A DNA stretch of 64,000 nucleotides from Trichodelitschia bisporula (taxonomy: Eukaryota > Ascomycota > Dothideomycetes > Phaeotrichales > Phaeotrichaceae), in the NCBI GenBank assembly GCA_010356995.1, contig ML996699.1, forward strand, positions 651,697 to 715,696, given 5' to 3'. Below are positions 22,734-32,351 of this stretch, piece after piece. A program made the position numbers and the translations under genes. Numbering within the stretch: the first letter of the stretch is position 1; every line of letters starts with the position of its first letter. The notes beneath the pieces were generated by a model. It was given only the letters and a program-made list of their open reading frames with translations. It was not told the origin of the DNA and made no database searches.

Positions 22734-23675
22734 CTAATATTCCCTCATCCGCCTCCTCTTCCGATCCCACTCCCCCCCATCCCCGCTCTCCACCTCACCC
22801 TCACAAACCGGACTCGCAGGACTCTCCGGCACAAACACCGCACTCTCCTCCCGCTTCGCCCCCTCTCCCCCATCGCGCATCCCCTCCTCCCGCCCCAGCG
22901 GCCGCGTCCTCAAATCCCCCGTCCTCGCAACCCTGGCATCAGGCGTGGGCGGGCAGCGCGGACCAGGAGTTAAAGTACGGTCTCGGTCGCAGTGTGTAGG
23001 CTTAGCCTTGCTTTCGTGATCTCCGGTGTAGCGGTGCTTGTCGTCGCGCCGTTCGCGTTCGTCGTCCCTGCGGTCATGCTTTGCGTACTTCTGATGGAGC
23101 TTAGACTCTCTCCGGCCGTGCCCGTCGTCCCTTTGGTGATGCCTTGACTTCCTCTTGCCGTCTGCGTCATCTCTACCGCACTCGTGATCATCGCTGCATG
23201 GCTCGTTAGTCCTTGACCAACCTACCTGTGAGAGTACGAGTACGAAACATCCAATGCAGCTTAGACATCAAAGCGCTTGGCTGCAATTAGCAGTAATCTG
23301 CAGGCATTATGTCCGCTATGAAATCCACAGCCGCTCACTCCGCACTCCGACTCCTGCTCCTCTCCCNNNNNNNNNNNNNNNNNNNNNNNNNNNNNNNNNN
23401 NNNNNNNNNNNNNNNNNNNNNNNNNNNNNNNNNNNNNNCTCCTTCCTCCCCCCCCCACCACCAGGTACATACCGATCAATCTCCACCCAATCCCTCTGCC
23501 GGCGCAGGGCATCCTTATCCCTACCCCTATCCCTATCGCGGTCCTCTCGGCGGCGGTCGTCTCTATCGCGGAATCTGTCTCGATCACCCCGACGGTCCCG
23601 ATCGTCACGCCGGTCGTTGTGGAACTCGCGTCTATCCCCCCTTTCCCGGTCTCGCTCGCGGTCTCGGTCTCGCTC

Positions 23676-23744
<69 letters not shown>

Positions 23745-25417
23745 ATCGTCACGACGCTCGCGCCCAAGCTTACTCGTATCCCTGTCATCTCTCAACCCTC
23801 CGTCCCGCAAACCACGCCCCTTGATCCCAGGTACATACCGATCAACACCACCGCCGCCACGGCTGCGACTCCGACTACCCCGTCGCGGGCGCCGCCGGTC
23901 TCGTTCCCTCTCACGGGACACTTCCCTGTTATCCCTGTCCCTGTATCCCCCCCTGTGGCTATGGCGCCTTGACGAGCGCGAGCGCCGCCTGTGCCGACTG
24001 ACACTGCGAGTCCTTGAGCGGCTACGCGAGCGGCTGCGGCTCCGACTGCGACTCCGGGAGCGACTGCGCCTCCTCTCGCCGACAGACGCGCTGCGCTCCG
24101 AGGACGCGCGCTCGCGCGGCTCGTACCTATCGTAGTGTCCATGCCTCGGGCGGTCATCCTTGCGGCGCAAACCCGGGGAAAGCGAAAGGCTCGGCCTGTC
24201 GCGGGAGCGGCTGCGGCCCCTTACCGACTCCGGTTTCGTAGAAGAATGAATCTCGACCGGGGGCGTAGACGCCGGTTTCGAATCCAAGCGGGGCAGGCGC
24301 GAGAGACGAGCCGCAACGGGATCGCGCGGGACTATGGACTTAGGGGGCAGGATCTTGCGCGGCGGGGGCTCGAGGGAAGCGTCTATTTCTAGTTCTGGGC
24401 GGTGGCGCGATTTAGTCAGTTTCTCGCTTTCCTTGAGGAGCTCACGCAGGGCGATTTCCTCTAGATCCTTGTCCGTTTCTGGCAGCACAGGCTCTGGTTC
24501 AGGTTTGTGAGGGTCGATGCTAGGTCGGCGGGAGTCGCGGCGATCGTACTCGCGATCGCGGTGATCGCGTCCGCGGTGCCTATTCCTATCGTAGGACGAG
24601 TCGCGGCGGCGCTCGCGCTCGTCGCGGTGCCTCGCTTCATCCTTGCGGCGGCGTTCGCGGCGCTCTTCGCGCTCGCGCTCGTACTCGCGCTCCCTATCGC
24701 GTTCCTCCTTCTCTTGTTCGAGGCGTTTGGCCTCCTCGCGCTCGGCGCGCTCCCTCTCCAATTCCTCTTCCTCTTCGCGGAGGCGGCGGCGCTCGGCCTC
24801 GGCTGCTTTGCGCTCTTCCCGCTCGCGCTGGCGGTCGAGCTCGCGCTCCACTTCTAGTTTCTGCAGGCGCTCCGCCCGGCGCTCTTCGAATTCGTGCGCG
24901 TAGTCTTCTTCGGTTTTGCTGCCGCGGATGCGTTCTTCCTCCGCTGCCTCGTCGCCAATATCCTTGCGGCGCATGTCGCGCAGCGTGAGCTCCGTCTGCT
25001 CCATGAAGCGGGCGAGTATGGCGTCGACGGTATCCTCGGCCGAGCGGTAGACATCGCTGCGCTCGGCGGCGCCCTCAATCAGCGCGGCGGCGTTGCGGCG
25101 GTCTTTGGAGAGAAGGGAGGGTTGGCGGTCTATTTCGGCGTCCGTGAGTTCTTCGAGCGCTTTCTGCATCTTGGGCTTTACATCCTGGGGCGGTTAGCGG
25201 GGTCCTAGTATATAGTCCTACGCACGCTCTGCTCAAACTCAGCGAAGACGGTCTTGCGCAGCTTGTCGAACTCGCCGCTCTTCTTGAATGTGTTGAGGAG
25301 GGTTTCGATGGCGCTGTTTTGTGCGGGGTTGAGGGGGAGGTCGGCGAGTTTAAACGGTTTGCGGACGAATTCCGACTCGTCGGGCTCTGGAGCCTTGGGG
25401 CGCTTGTTGTGCGCCAT
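22734..25417 (-). CDS. SHG1: COMPASS subunit SHG1 (BOD1/SHG1 domain) with long Arg-Asp/Arg-Ser tail; gap inside
   Basis: SHG1 is a subunit of the Set1/COMPASS histone H3K4 methyltransferase. Exon 1 is 25417-25226, then exon 2 from 25184 (reverse strand), phase 0. The SHG1 domain covers the first ~110 residues: FKKSGEFDKLRKTVFAEFEQ, then VKPKMQKALEELTDAEI, followed by RDMRRKDIGDEAAEEE. A highly charged Glu/Arg coiled coil comes next (about 140-260), then Arg-Ser repeats and a pure Arg-Asp run. A 72-base N gap (23367-23438) cuts exon 2. Past it the frame soon stops near 23316, but another reverse-strand frame, from an acceptor at 23194 to a stop at 22734, is open for 152 codons of the same Arg/Asp/His-rich style (HHQRDDGHGRRES). 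I infer this is the real 3' exon. The splice joining them is hidden by the gap. Confidence 0.75.
23367..23438. other. Assembly gap (72 N)
   Basis: A run of N inside the SHG1 gene, close to a low-complexity coding repeat that probably caused the break. Confidence 1.
23648..23743. repeat. GGTCTC hexanucleotide tandem repeat (codes Arg-Asp on the reverse strand)
   Basis: About 14 near-perfect hexamers with occasional GCTCGC variants. Read on the reverse strand they encode alternating Arg and Asp/Glu of the SHG1 tail. Confidence 0.9.
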
Positions 25418-25705
25418 GGCGGTTGATTTTGGGGGACTTCAGAGAAATTGGGTATGTTGAGGAGTTTCGTGGAAAGTTCACCGCAACTGTCTGAAAGACG
25501 CGGCGAGTCGGCGGGGGGACGCGATGTCGTCGGAGCCACGTTGTTCCGGGTGACCTTCGACTCTCCCGCAACTCCCCCGACGAGCTCCATCTATCAGCAT
25601 CAACCTCGACAAGTACCAACCACCAACGCCAGCCTGTAGGTGCCAATTCCCCGCACACCCATAGACCGCCGCATCTAACCCTCTCCAGGCTCAACCCTCC
25701 CCACC

Positions 25706-26043
25706 ATGGTGTCCAAGCTCCTCTTTTGGAGCGGCTTCGGTGCGTCCCACCCTCCACCCTCCCTTTCCCCCCACCCATCAAACCCCCACATCCCTCCCAT
25801 CCCCCGCTAACCCCCCCAGGTGTCGCTGTCCGCCTCTGGCAACTCGGCATCGAAATGCGCCCCCTCCTAAACAAGCAAAGCCTATGGGCATACCCCGCCT
25901 ACGCAATGGTGGGCGGCAGTTTCGGGTACTGGCTGCAGGGCGTGGAGGACCGACAACTGAAGATCATGACGGATAGGCGGGATCGGTTGCTGGAGAAGAG
26001 GAAAAAGTATGGGTTGGTGAGGGGGGATGAGGCGGAGGCGTGA
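25706..26043 (+). CDS. Small single-span mitochondrial protein, complex I accessory subunit-like
   Basis: Exons 25706-25739 and 25820-26043 give 85 residues. The protein begins MVSKLLFWSGFGVAVRLW, continues QLGIEMRPLL, and has one membrane segment around YPAYAMVGGSFGYWLQGVE, followed by a charged helix (KIMTDRRDRLLEKRKKYG). This matches, from memory, a short conserved fungal protein annotated as the ~6.6 kDa accessory subunit of NADH:ubiquinone oxidoreductase. If so, it sits in the membrane arm of complex I in the inner mitochondrial membrane. There are no cofactor motifs, so the call rests on sequence resemblance and length. The intron at codon 12 is phase 1, with a CGCTAAC branch site. It is divergent from SHG1, 288 bp away. 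Confidence 0.7.
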
Positions 26044-26483
26044 GGATAGGCATTGAGTGTTGGCGAGAAGGGATGCTGGATGAAGAGTGGTACCTGGCAC
26101 GGTCTGCTCGAGGGAGGAGCGTGAGATGTGTATATATCTACTGGATCTTGCGCTTCGGGTTGTGATCGTGGTGGCTAGATGGTTGAAAGGCTGAATTCTC
26201 GTGCCTACAACTCAACGACGTCCTCGTCGCGCATACCTCGAACCCAGGCGCTAACGTGCACATCTCCCTTCACAACCCCGAGCTATCCTTCCCTTCCCCT
26301 TCTCCACACTAAAACCTCGTAATTCCCTAAAATCCCGCGCCCAGGCACCAATGACGTGACCACAAGCGCCGAGCAAGCCAGATCTTCGTTCCGACCTCCC
26401 TTGAACATAAAATTCGTACCACGAACCTTAAAAGGAACCTCCCGCAACTAGCCGTGCAAACCCCCCACCAACAACAACCGACA
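26044..26483. other. Intergenic region
   Basis: 440 bp between two genes on the same strand. No gene is seen. It should hold the terminator of the upstream gene and the CofD-family promoter. Confidence 0.35.
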
Positions 26484-27952
26484 ATGACCACCCCGCCCTC
26501 CCTCCAACGCCCCCGCGGCATCGTCGTTTTCTCCGGCGGCAGCGCCGCCAACAGCCTCGTCGACGTATTCTGCAACGTGGCGGAGGAGCAGCAATGCACG
26601 CTCAGCTACGTCATGCCCATTAGCGACAACGGCGGCAGCTCGTCGGAGCTGATCCGCGTGTTTGGCGGGCCGGGTGCGTATTTCCAGCTCTCTTGCCATA
26701 AAACCATGATCTAACGCGCAGACAGGCATTGGTGATATCAGGAGTACGTTTCTCTAGACACGGCAGCTGTGCGAGGCGTGGTGTAGCTAACCCCCCAGGC
26801 CGCCTCGTGCGCCTAATCCCCTCGTCCCCCGACCCGGAACCCACGGCCATCAAAGCGCTCTTCAACTACCGGCTCCCACCACACTCCGCCTCCGCCCGCA
26901 GCGAATGGCTCGACATCGTCGAAGCGCGGCACGCGCTCTGGACACACATCTCACCGGAGAAACTCGAACTAATCCGCTCCTTCCTCAACCTCCTAAACCT
27001 CGAAATTGTCAAACGCGCCCGGCCAACCAGCGTCTTCGACTTCGCCGGCGCCAGCATCGGAAACCTGTTCCTAACCGGCGCACGCCTGTTCCTCGGCTCT
27101 CTCGCCAGCGCCATATACCTCTTCACCAGCATAACCCGCACGCCAGAAGGCATCTCCGTCCTGCCCGCGCTGAACACGAACTTCACGCACCACATCGCGG
27201 CGGGGTTGGTGGACGACTCCCCGCCCATCATCGGGCAAAACGCCATTTCCCACCCCTCAGCCCCGACTTCGCTCCCTTCCCTCGCCGACGTCGATGCAAC
27301 CGAGGACGCCAATCCGCCGGGTAGTCATCCGCACCTGCGTCGCTCGGCACTGGCGTTCAGCAAGGCAGACCAAGATGCCCTCACGGCCCGGATTCAGCGT
27401 GTGTGGTACATAAACCCGTACGGCGCGGAGATCCGCCTGTCCGCCTCCCCGGCCGTCGTCTCCGCCCTGGGACAAGCCCGCGCGGTTATCTATTCGATTG
27501 GGAGTCTGTACACGTCCCTCGCGCCGACGCTAATCCTCCGCCATGTGGGCGAGGCGCTGGCCACCGGCCCGGCGCGGTACAAAATCCTCCTCCTGAACGC
27601 GACGATCGATCGCGAGACGGGCCCGCCGGGGGACCCAATGGGGGCGGTGGAGTTTGTCGAAGCAGTCGTGCGGGCCGCAGCCTACAGCCGTGGTTTGGAG
27701 ACAGAGGTCCCGCGGTCCGAGTGGGCGGCGTATGTGACGCATGTTGTGTATCTGGACGGGGAGGGAGCGCCGGTTGTGGATCGCGCGGAGCTGGCGAAGT
27801 GGGGAGTTGAAGCTGTACGGTGCTATGGAAGGAACGAGGGCGGGATGTTGAGGTTTGATGGAAGGGGATTGGAGCAGGTTCTTACGGCTATTATGGGGAA
27901 GGGGGAGGGCGGGAGTGGGAGGATGGCGAGGAGGTTTACGCTGGGGCAGTAG
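26484..27952 (+). CDS. CofD/YvcK-family (UPF0052) protein
   Basis: A member of the 2-phospho-L-lactate transferase fold. Exons 26484-26673, 26726-26743 and 26799-27952 give 453 residues. The fold's signatures are clear: IVVFSGGSAANSLVDVF (glycine-rich nucleotide-binding loop, residues about 13-29), PISDNGGSSSELIRVFGGPG (about 46-65), then GIGDIRSRLVRL, which is assembled across three exons. Middle blocks RPTSVFDFAGASIGNLFLTG and the late GSLYTSLAPTLI and LLLNATIDRETG also fit. CofD itself makes the F420 precursor in archaea and actinobacteria, and YvcK in Bacillus affects cell-wall carbon flow. Fungi are not known to make F420, so the fungal role is open. Exon 2 is an 18-base microexon encoding most of GIGDIRS. 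Confidence 0.88.
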
Positions 27953-28249
27953 GTTGTAGTGGAAGCAAGGCTTCACACTTGCAACAGGCAACTGTGTGAA
28001 GTGAAGATTGGGGCAAAGTCGAGGAGAAGAAGAGTGTCCGAGACTCTCGAGACTATACATGATGCCATATACCCTCCTATGCTCCTTCCTCCCATCATGC
28101 GCACATCACATCATGTTACTTCCCAAGAGTGATAGCTCCTTTCTCCCATATCAACGCTCCTGCCTCATTTCTACATCAGTTAGTGATAGGAGAGGGTCAC
28201 GGTCAAAGGCATACGACAAAGGCACTTCATTCCCTCTCCGTATCGTATT

Positions 28250-29550
28250 CCTCGTCCATCGCCGCCATCGCAACCATCCCATCCCGCCAGCGCCGCACAC
28301 CGTACCAAGCGTTCACGTAGTAAAACTCTGTCACCACGTTGGTGGCCTTCGGGGACGACCTCAAGGTAAGATAAGTCCCTTCACGACGCCAACGTGATGA
28401 TCGAGAACGATTACGCAAGCGCTTGCAACAGCGCGCAGCGCCAGCAGCACTTCCTTCCACCTCCGCACCATCTTTCCCGCCCATCGCCGCCAGCACACAC
28501 CGTCGCATCCCCCCAGCGCCGCACACCGCACCAATCCTTTTCCTCATTGTTCTCCGTCATCACGTCGGCGTCGTAGAATGGCCCCAAGGTCGTCCTGTCT
28601 TCCTTTTCGCGCCTCCACAACACCACCGTGATGTCCGAAAACAGCGAAGAAAACACTTGCAACAGCATGTGGCGCCGGCGGACCCTTCCTTCCGCCCACA
28701 TTACCTTTCCCCTTCATGGCCACCATCCCATACCAGACCGTCCGCTAGCACCGCGCACCCAAGCAAGCGTTCGCGCAGTCGGATTCTGTCCCGACGATAG
28801 TGTCCTTCGGGAATGGCCTCAAGGAAGTCCCTTCACGACGCCATCGTCATGAGCGAGTTTGACAACGCAAACGCTCGCAACAGCACGCAGCGCCAGCGCC
28901 ACTTCCCTCCACCCACGCACCATCCTTCCCGTCCACCACCGCCATGCAACCAGACCGTCCCGCCAGTGCCGCAGCACTCTCACCACCATTGCCGAAATCG
29001 GATCCAGTCACGACGATGGCGTTCTTCGGAGACGACCTCGCGGTAAGATAAGTCCCTTTACGACGCCGACGTCATGTCAGAATCGGATTACGCCGATGTT
29101 TGCGAGAGTGTTGCAGCACTGGTAGGACGATGAAGGGGGGAAGGGAAGCCCCGTCGGATGATCTGTGGGAGAGGAGAGGTATATACACGCTGCGTGCGTC
29201 ATGTGACCTGATAGCCGGTAAAGTGAAGTCGCCTCGACAAGTGGGTGGTTGAGGGCGGGGTTCGGATGAGGGGGTCAGGGTCGAGGCATGATCATACGGT
29301 GTCCCATTCTGTCTACGTATGGTCTTTGTATCGTTCATCATTCCCATCGCACACCATCCCGTCCAGAGACGGCTCGAAGCTTGCGTAGAAGTTGCTGTAG
29401 TCCGCTTCAGTCACGACAATGGCGTCCTTGGGAGTGAACTCGCTGTCGTCATGGTTTTCCTCGAGACCCTTCCATGACGCCTTCGTGATGACAGAAGCAG
29501 GACCACATCGACTTCTGCGCAAGCTTCGAGCCATTTCAGGACGACGGGGA
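28250..29550. repeat. Array of five diverged inverted-repeat units
   Basis: A short motif, readable as D-A-x-V-M/V-T/S-E-x-D, occurs on the plus strand at about 28385, 28625, 28840, 29058 and 29473. In inverted orientation it occurs at about 28340, 28560, 28795, 29010 and 29415. Each inverted copy precedes a direct copy by about 45-65 bp, so the array is a series of five imperfect hairpins. The first four recur every 219-230 bp, sharing flanks such as AAGATAAGTCCCTT and GCAACAGC..GCAGCGCCAG. The fifth lies about 400 bp on. No single frame stays open across it, so I do not call a gene. The origin is unknown; amplified stem-loop DNA is the simplest reading. Confidence 0.7.
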
Positions 29551-29905
29551 CGCCATGGAGAGACAGGACCCAGTGCACCTCCCTCTGGAACAAGCGGAAG
29601 CTTCCCGGTCATGGCATGCACGTTTTCGCTCATTGTATCGACCCGAACCATCCAGGGTGTGACTCTCCAAGTGTAAAAAGGCATCGACCTTGTGCAGCGA
29701 GCAGTGTGTGAGCCAGCGATTGGCGCGCCCTGGATACCTCAGTTCGATTACAGTGTGCAGAGACGTGCATGCCATGAACGTGGAGCCCGGTACGCGTGTT
29801 CCAGAGAGTTGTGAACTGGGATCTGATATCGTGTCAACCATCGCCATTATTCGTATTCATCGTCAGACCTCCCTACAACAGACCCATCATCCTCAGCACG
29901 CACCA
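29551..29905. other. Flank of the repeat array, no gene seen
   Basis: This is the stretch between the last inverted pair and the 3' end of the orphan gene. Open frames here have no family likeness. Confidence 0.3.
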
Positions 29906-30559
29906 CTACGTCCTCCCCCCACCCCTCCCCTCCTCCCCCGTCTCCCACCCATTCCTCTCAAGCCACTTCTCCAGCCCCCTCTCAAGCCACCCTTCCATCC
30001 CCATCCCCACCCCCCCAACCCGTCCCGGCTCACTCTGCACACCCAGCCTCCGTCCCCTCAACTCACTCCCAATTTCCAAACCCCTCTGCCTCTCCGCCTC
30101 CGGCACACCCCCACTCGCCACATTCCTCCCCCCCGTCCCCACCGCGCCCACCCCATCCGCCCTCCTCCCCAGCGCCTCAATCTCCTCCACCAACCCATCA
30201 ACACCCGCATCGCGCCACACCGCGGCACCTGGCTTGGGCCGGGACAGCGCGCGCGCGATGCCGAAGGCGGCGTGTTGGGGCGGGATTACGTCGCTGTCGT
30301 CGTCTTCTGGGACTGGGGGGTCGAGAGCCGGGGGGAGAGGGATGGGGTCTGGAGCCAGCAGGCCCCAGGTTGGGGCGGGGCGTGGGTGGTGGAGGAGGTT
30401 GGGGGGGGTGGGATTCGGGGCGTGGGGCGGGCGGGTAAAGTCTTCTAGTAGGTCGGCGTGGTGGGGGGCGTGCAGGTGAAGGGCGGTGCGGGAGGAGTCG
30501 CGTGCCTATGGGGGGTTAGTCATTTGCATGTTTTTGAGGGGACGAGTTGGAGATACCAT
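29906..30559 (-). CDS. Orphan protein with an ATG-only first coding exon
   Basis: Predicted coding exons are 30559-30557 (just ATG) and 30505-29906 (reverse strand), giving 200 residues. The intron has GTATCT at its start, ATGACTAAC as branch site and CCATAG as acceptor, so the splice is well supported. I do not recognise the protein. It begins MARDSSRTALHLHAPHH, has a Pro-rich stretch (residues about 25-75), an acidic patch (VPEDDDSD) and then a Gly/Glu-rich helical half ending WLERGLEKWLERNGW. No signal peptide or membrane segment is visible. The strongly C-rich to G-rich switch within the exon is seen in other genes of this window too. It may be a lineage-specific gene. Confidence 0.55.
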
Positions 30560-32351
30560 TTTGTGTGTGCGTTTGTGTCTGTGAAGAGGTAGAGCTGGAG
30601 GTGTGTAGAGGAAGGAGGATTGTAATGTAGAGTGGTTGGAGAGGTTGAAGGCGGATTTGCGGGGTAGAAAGCAGAATTGCTTAACTGGAGGTGGTCGGAA
30701 GTCGCGATGGGTTGTGTGGGTGTTGATGCTGTAATGACAGGCAGATGAATTTAGAAGGTGAGGTTGTGGGCACGAAGTAGGGTTGATTTTGGTTGGAGAA
30801 GTCGAGATGTCGTGACGATGACCGTTTGGTGTTGACGGGCGGGCATGCCAAGCAGCCCCACCCCGACCCCTGCCACCAACATCACCGCCACAGTGGCTGT
30901 CCACGCCGTTGTGGCTGACCACGCCGTAGCGAGCGGCGCAGCAATTGGGCTGGCGAAGGCGCATCACCACTCTCTTCCCTCCTCCATCTAACACCCACAC
31001 ACTGCACATCATCAGATGCATCAAGCATCAGAACGAATCAATCGCACATTCGCAGGATGATACGCCAGACTTCCAGACTGTCCAGACCACATCAGGCCAC
31101 CCCATCCCTTACCCCAACCCGCGGCACCATGGAGGCTCCATCCCGCTGCATCCGTCAAACCTAATACCAGCATACATTGCCCGCATCCGGCTCTTCCATA
31201 TTACCTCAATCCTGGAGGAAGCGTGGCCTCGACGCGGATGGCCCCGCTTTCTCGCTTGCGTGTTGCATGTGTACTTTTCTATGGTAAACAAGCTTGACGG
31301 ACCGAAAGTCACTCGCTTGCGTTCTCCGTCTCGTCTCGCCTTTCGTCTACTTCTTCTTCCCCGCTTCGCTCTCCTCATTTCGTCCGCGTTAGCTCCCCAA
31401 GACATGAGGCTAGACGCCGAGCGCAAGGCCGACTGTCTGGCGCAAAGGGTCGAGCAAAGCTTCTTCTCCTGCCCTGACGGATTTCCCGAGAACAGCGAGC
31501 GATTGACATTGAGATTGAGATTGAGATTGAGCAAGATGATCCAAGTTCTTCATCAGACACTGTCATCAAAGACTCCCATTGACCAATCCACCCCATCCTC
31601 ATCACGCAAGCACGGGAACGTCAATGCCACTCCACCCCATCCACCCGCGGCATCTCCCCCTCCCTCCCCTCCACTCCCACCATTACACCCGTCCCCGGCC
31701 GAAGGATGGCCCACGCCCGTGCGATATTGTGCCCCCAAAAGCGCGCGTCTCGCGCTGATTTGGCCCGTCGAGCATTCCCGGCCACATTTGCTACGTTCTG
31801 GCTCCTACGCTGATCGACGCTGCGTGCAGAACGTGCAGTCAGTCGAGTCAGGTGAGGGATGGGACGAATGGACCAAGGGGGCCTTTTCCGCCCCGCATGC
31901 GAGTAGAGAGAAGGATCACTATGTAAGAAGATGGGGGCGGCGCGGGCGGGCGGGCTTTGTCCTTGTAGTTCTTGTTGCCGCTTGGCCTTTGTTCACCGGT
32001 TGCTTTAGGGAGAGGGTTAAAGAGAGGCTTAGGGAGCGCGCTTGTGCCGCCGTGCTGACGGAGGTGAGATGAGCTTGTGCGTTGCTTGGGGTTGGTGCCG
32101 ATTGAATACGGACTTGTTTCGTGTTTGAAGCTTCGCCTTACTTCTTCCTTTTTCTGCTTCTTCTTCTTCTTCTTCTTCTTCTTCTTCTTCTCCCTTTTAC
32201 CGTACTCTCTCCCCTACGGCGAAAACAGAAGAGAAAGACGCAGAAGGTGCGGCGGTAGAAGTGCGGTCGAGTACTTCCCCAAAGAGTCGCCTCGAAGCCT
32301 CATGAACCTGTCGCCCTACTGCCAGCCAAGCGTTGTCTCGTCAGCCACGGG
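30560..32351. other. Long divergent intergenic region with simple repeats
   Basis: About 1.8 kb between the orphan gene (-) and the WD40 gene (+). A 375-codon plus-strand frame (30945-32072) is open but reads as random composition, so I do not call it. A GATTGA-type repeat lies at about 31505-31530 and a TTC microsatellite at 32157-32191, inside the likely leader of the WD40 gene. Confidence 0.45.

Noticed and set aside
23254-24135. Plus-strand Arg/Ser-rich frame
   Set aside because: It is the mirror of the SHG1 low-complexity coding strand; hexanucleotide repeats keep several frames open.
28227-29684. Repeat-array frames as a real repetitive protein gene
   Set aside because: The peptide motif appears on both strands because the DNA is inverted-repeat; no frame runs through more than one or two units and no splice signals link them.
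30945-32072. 375-codon plus-strand open frame
   Set aside because: The translation has no domain-like order, includes simple-repeat peptide from a GATTGA run and a Pro/Ser stretch, and lies in the divergent upstream region of two genes.
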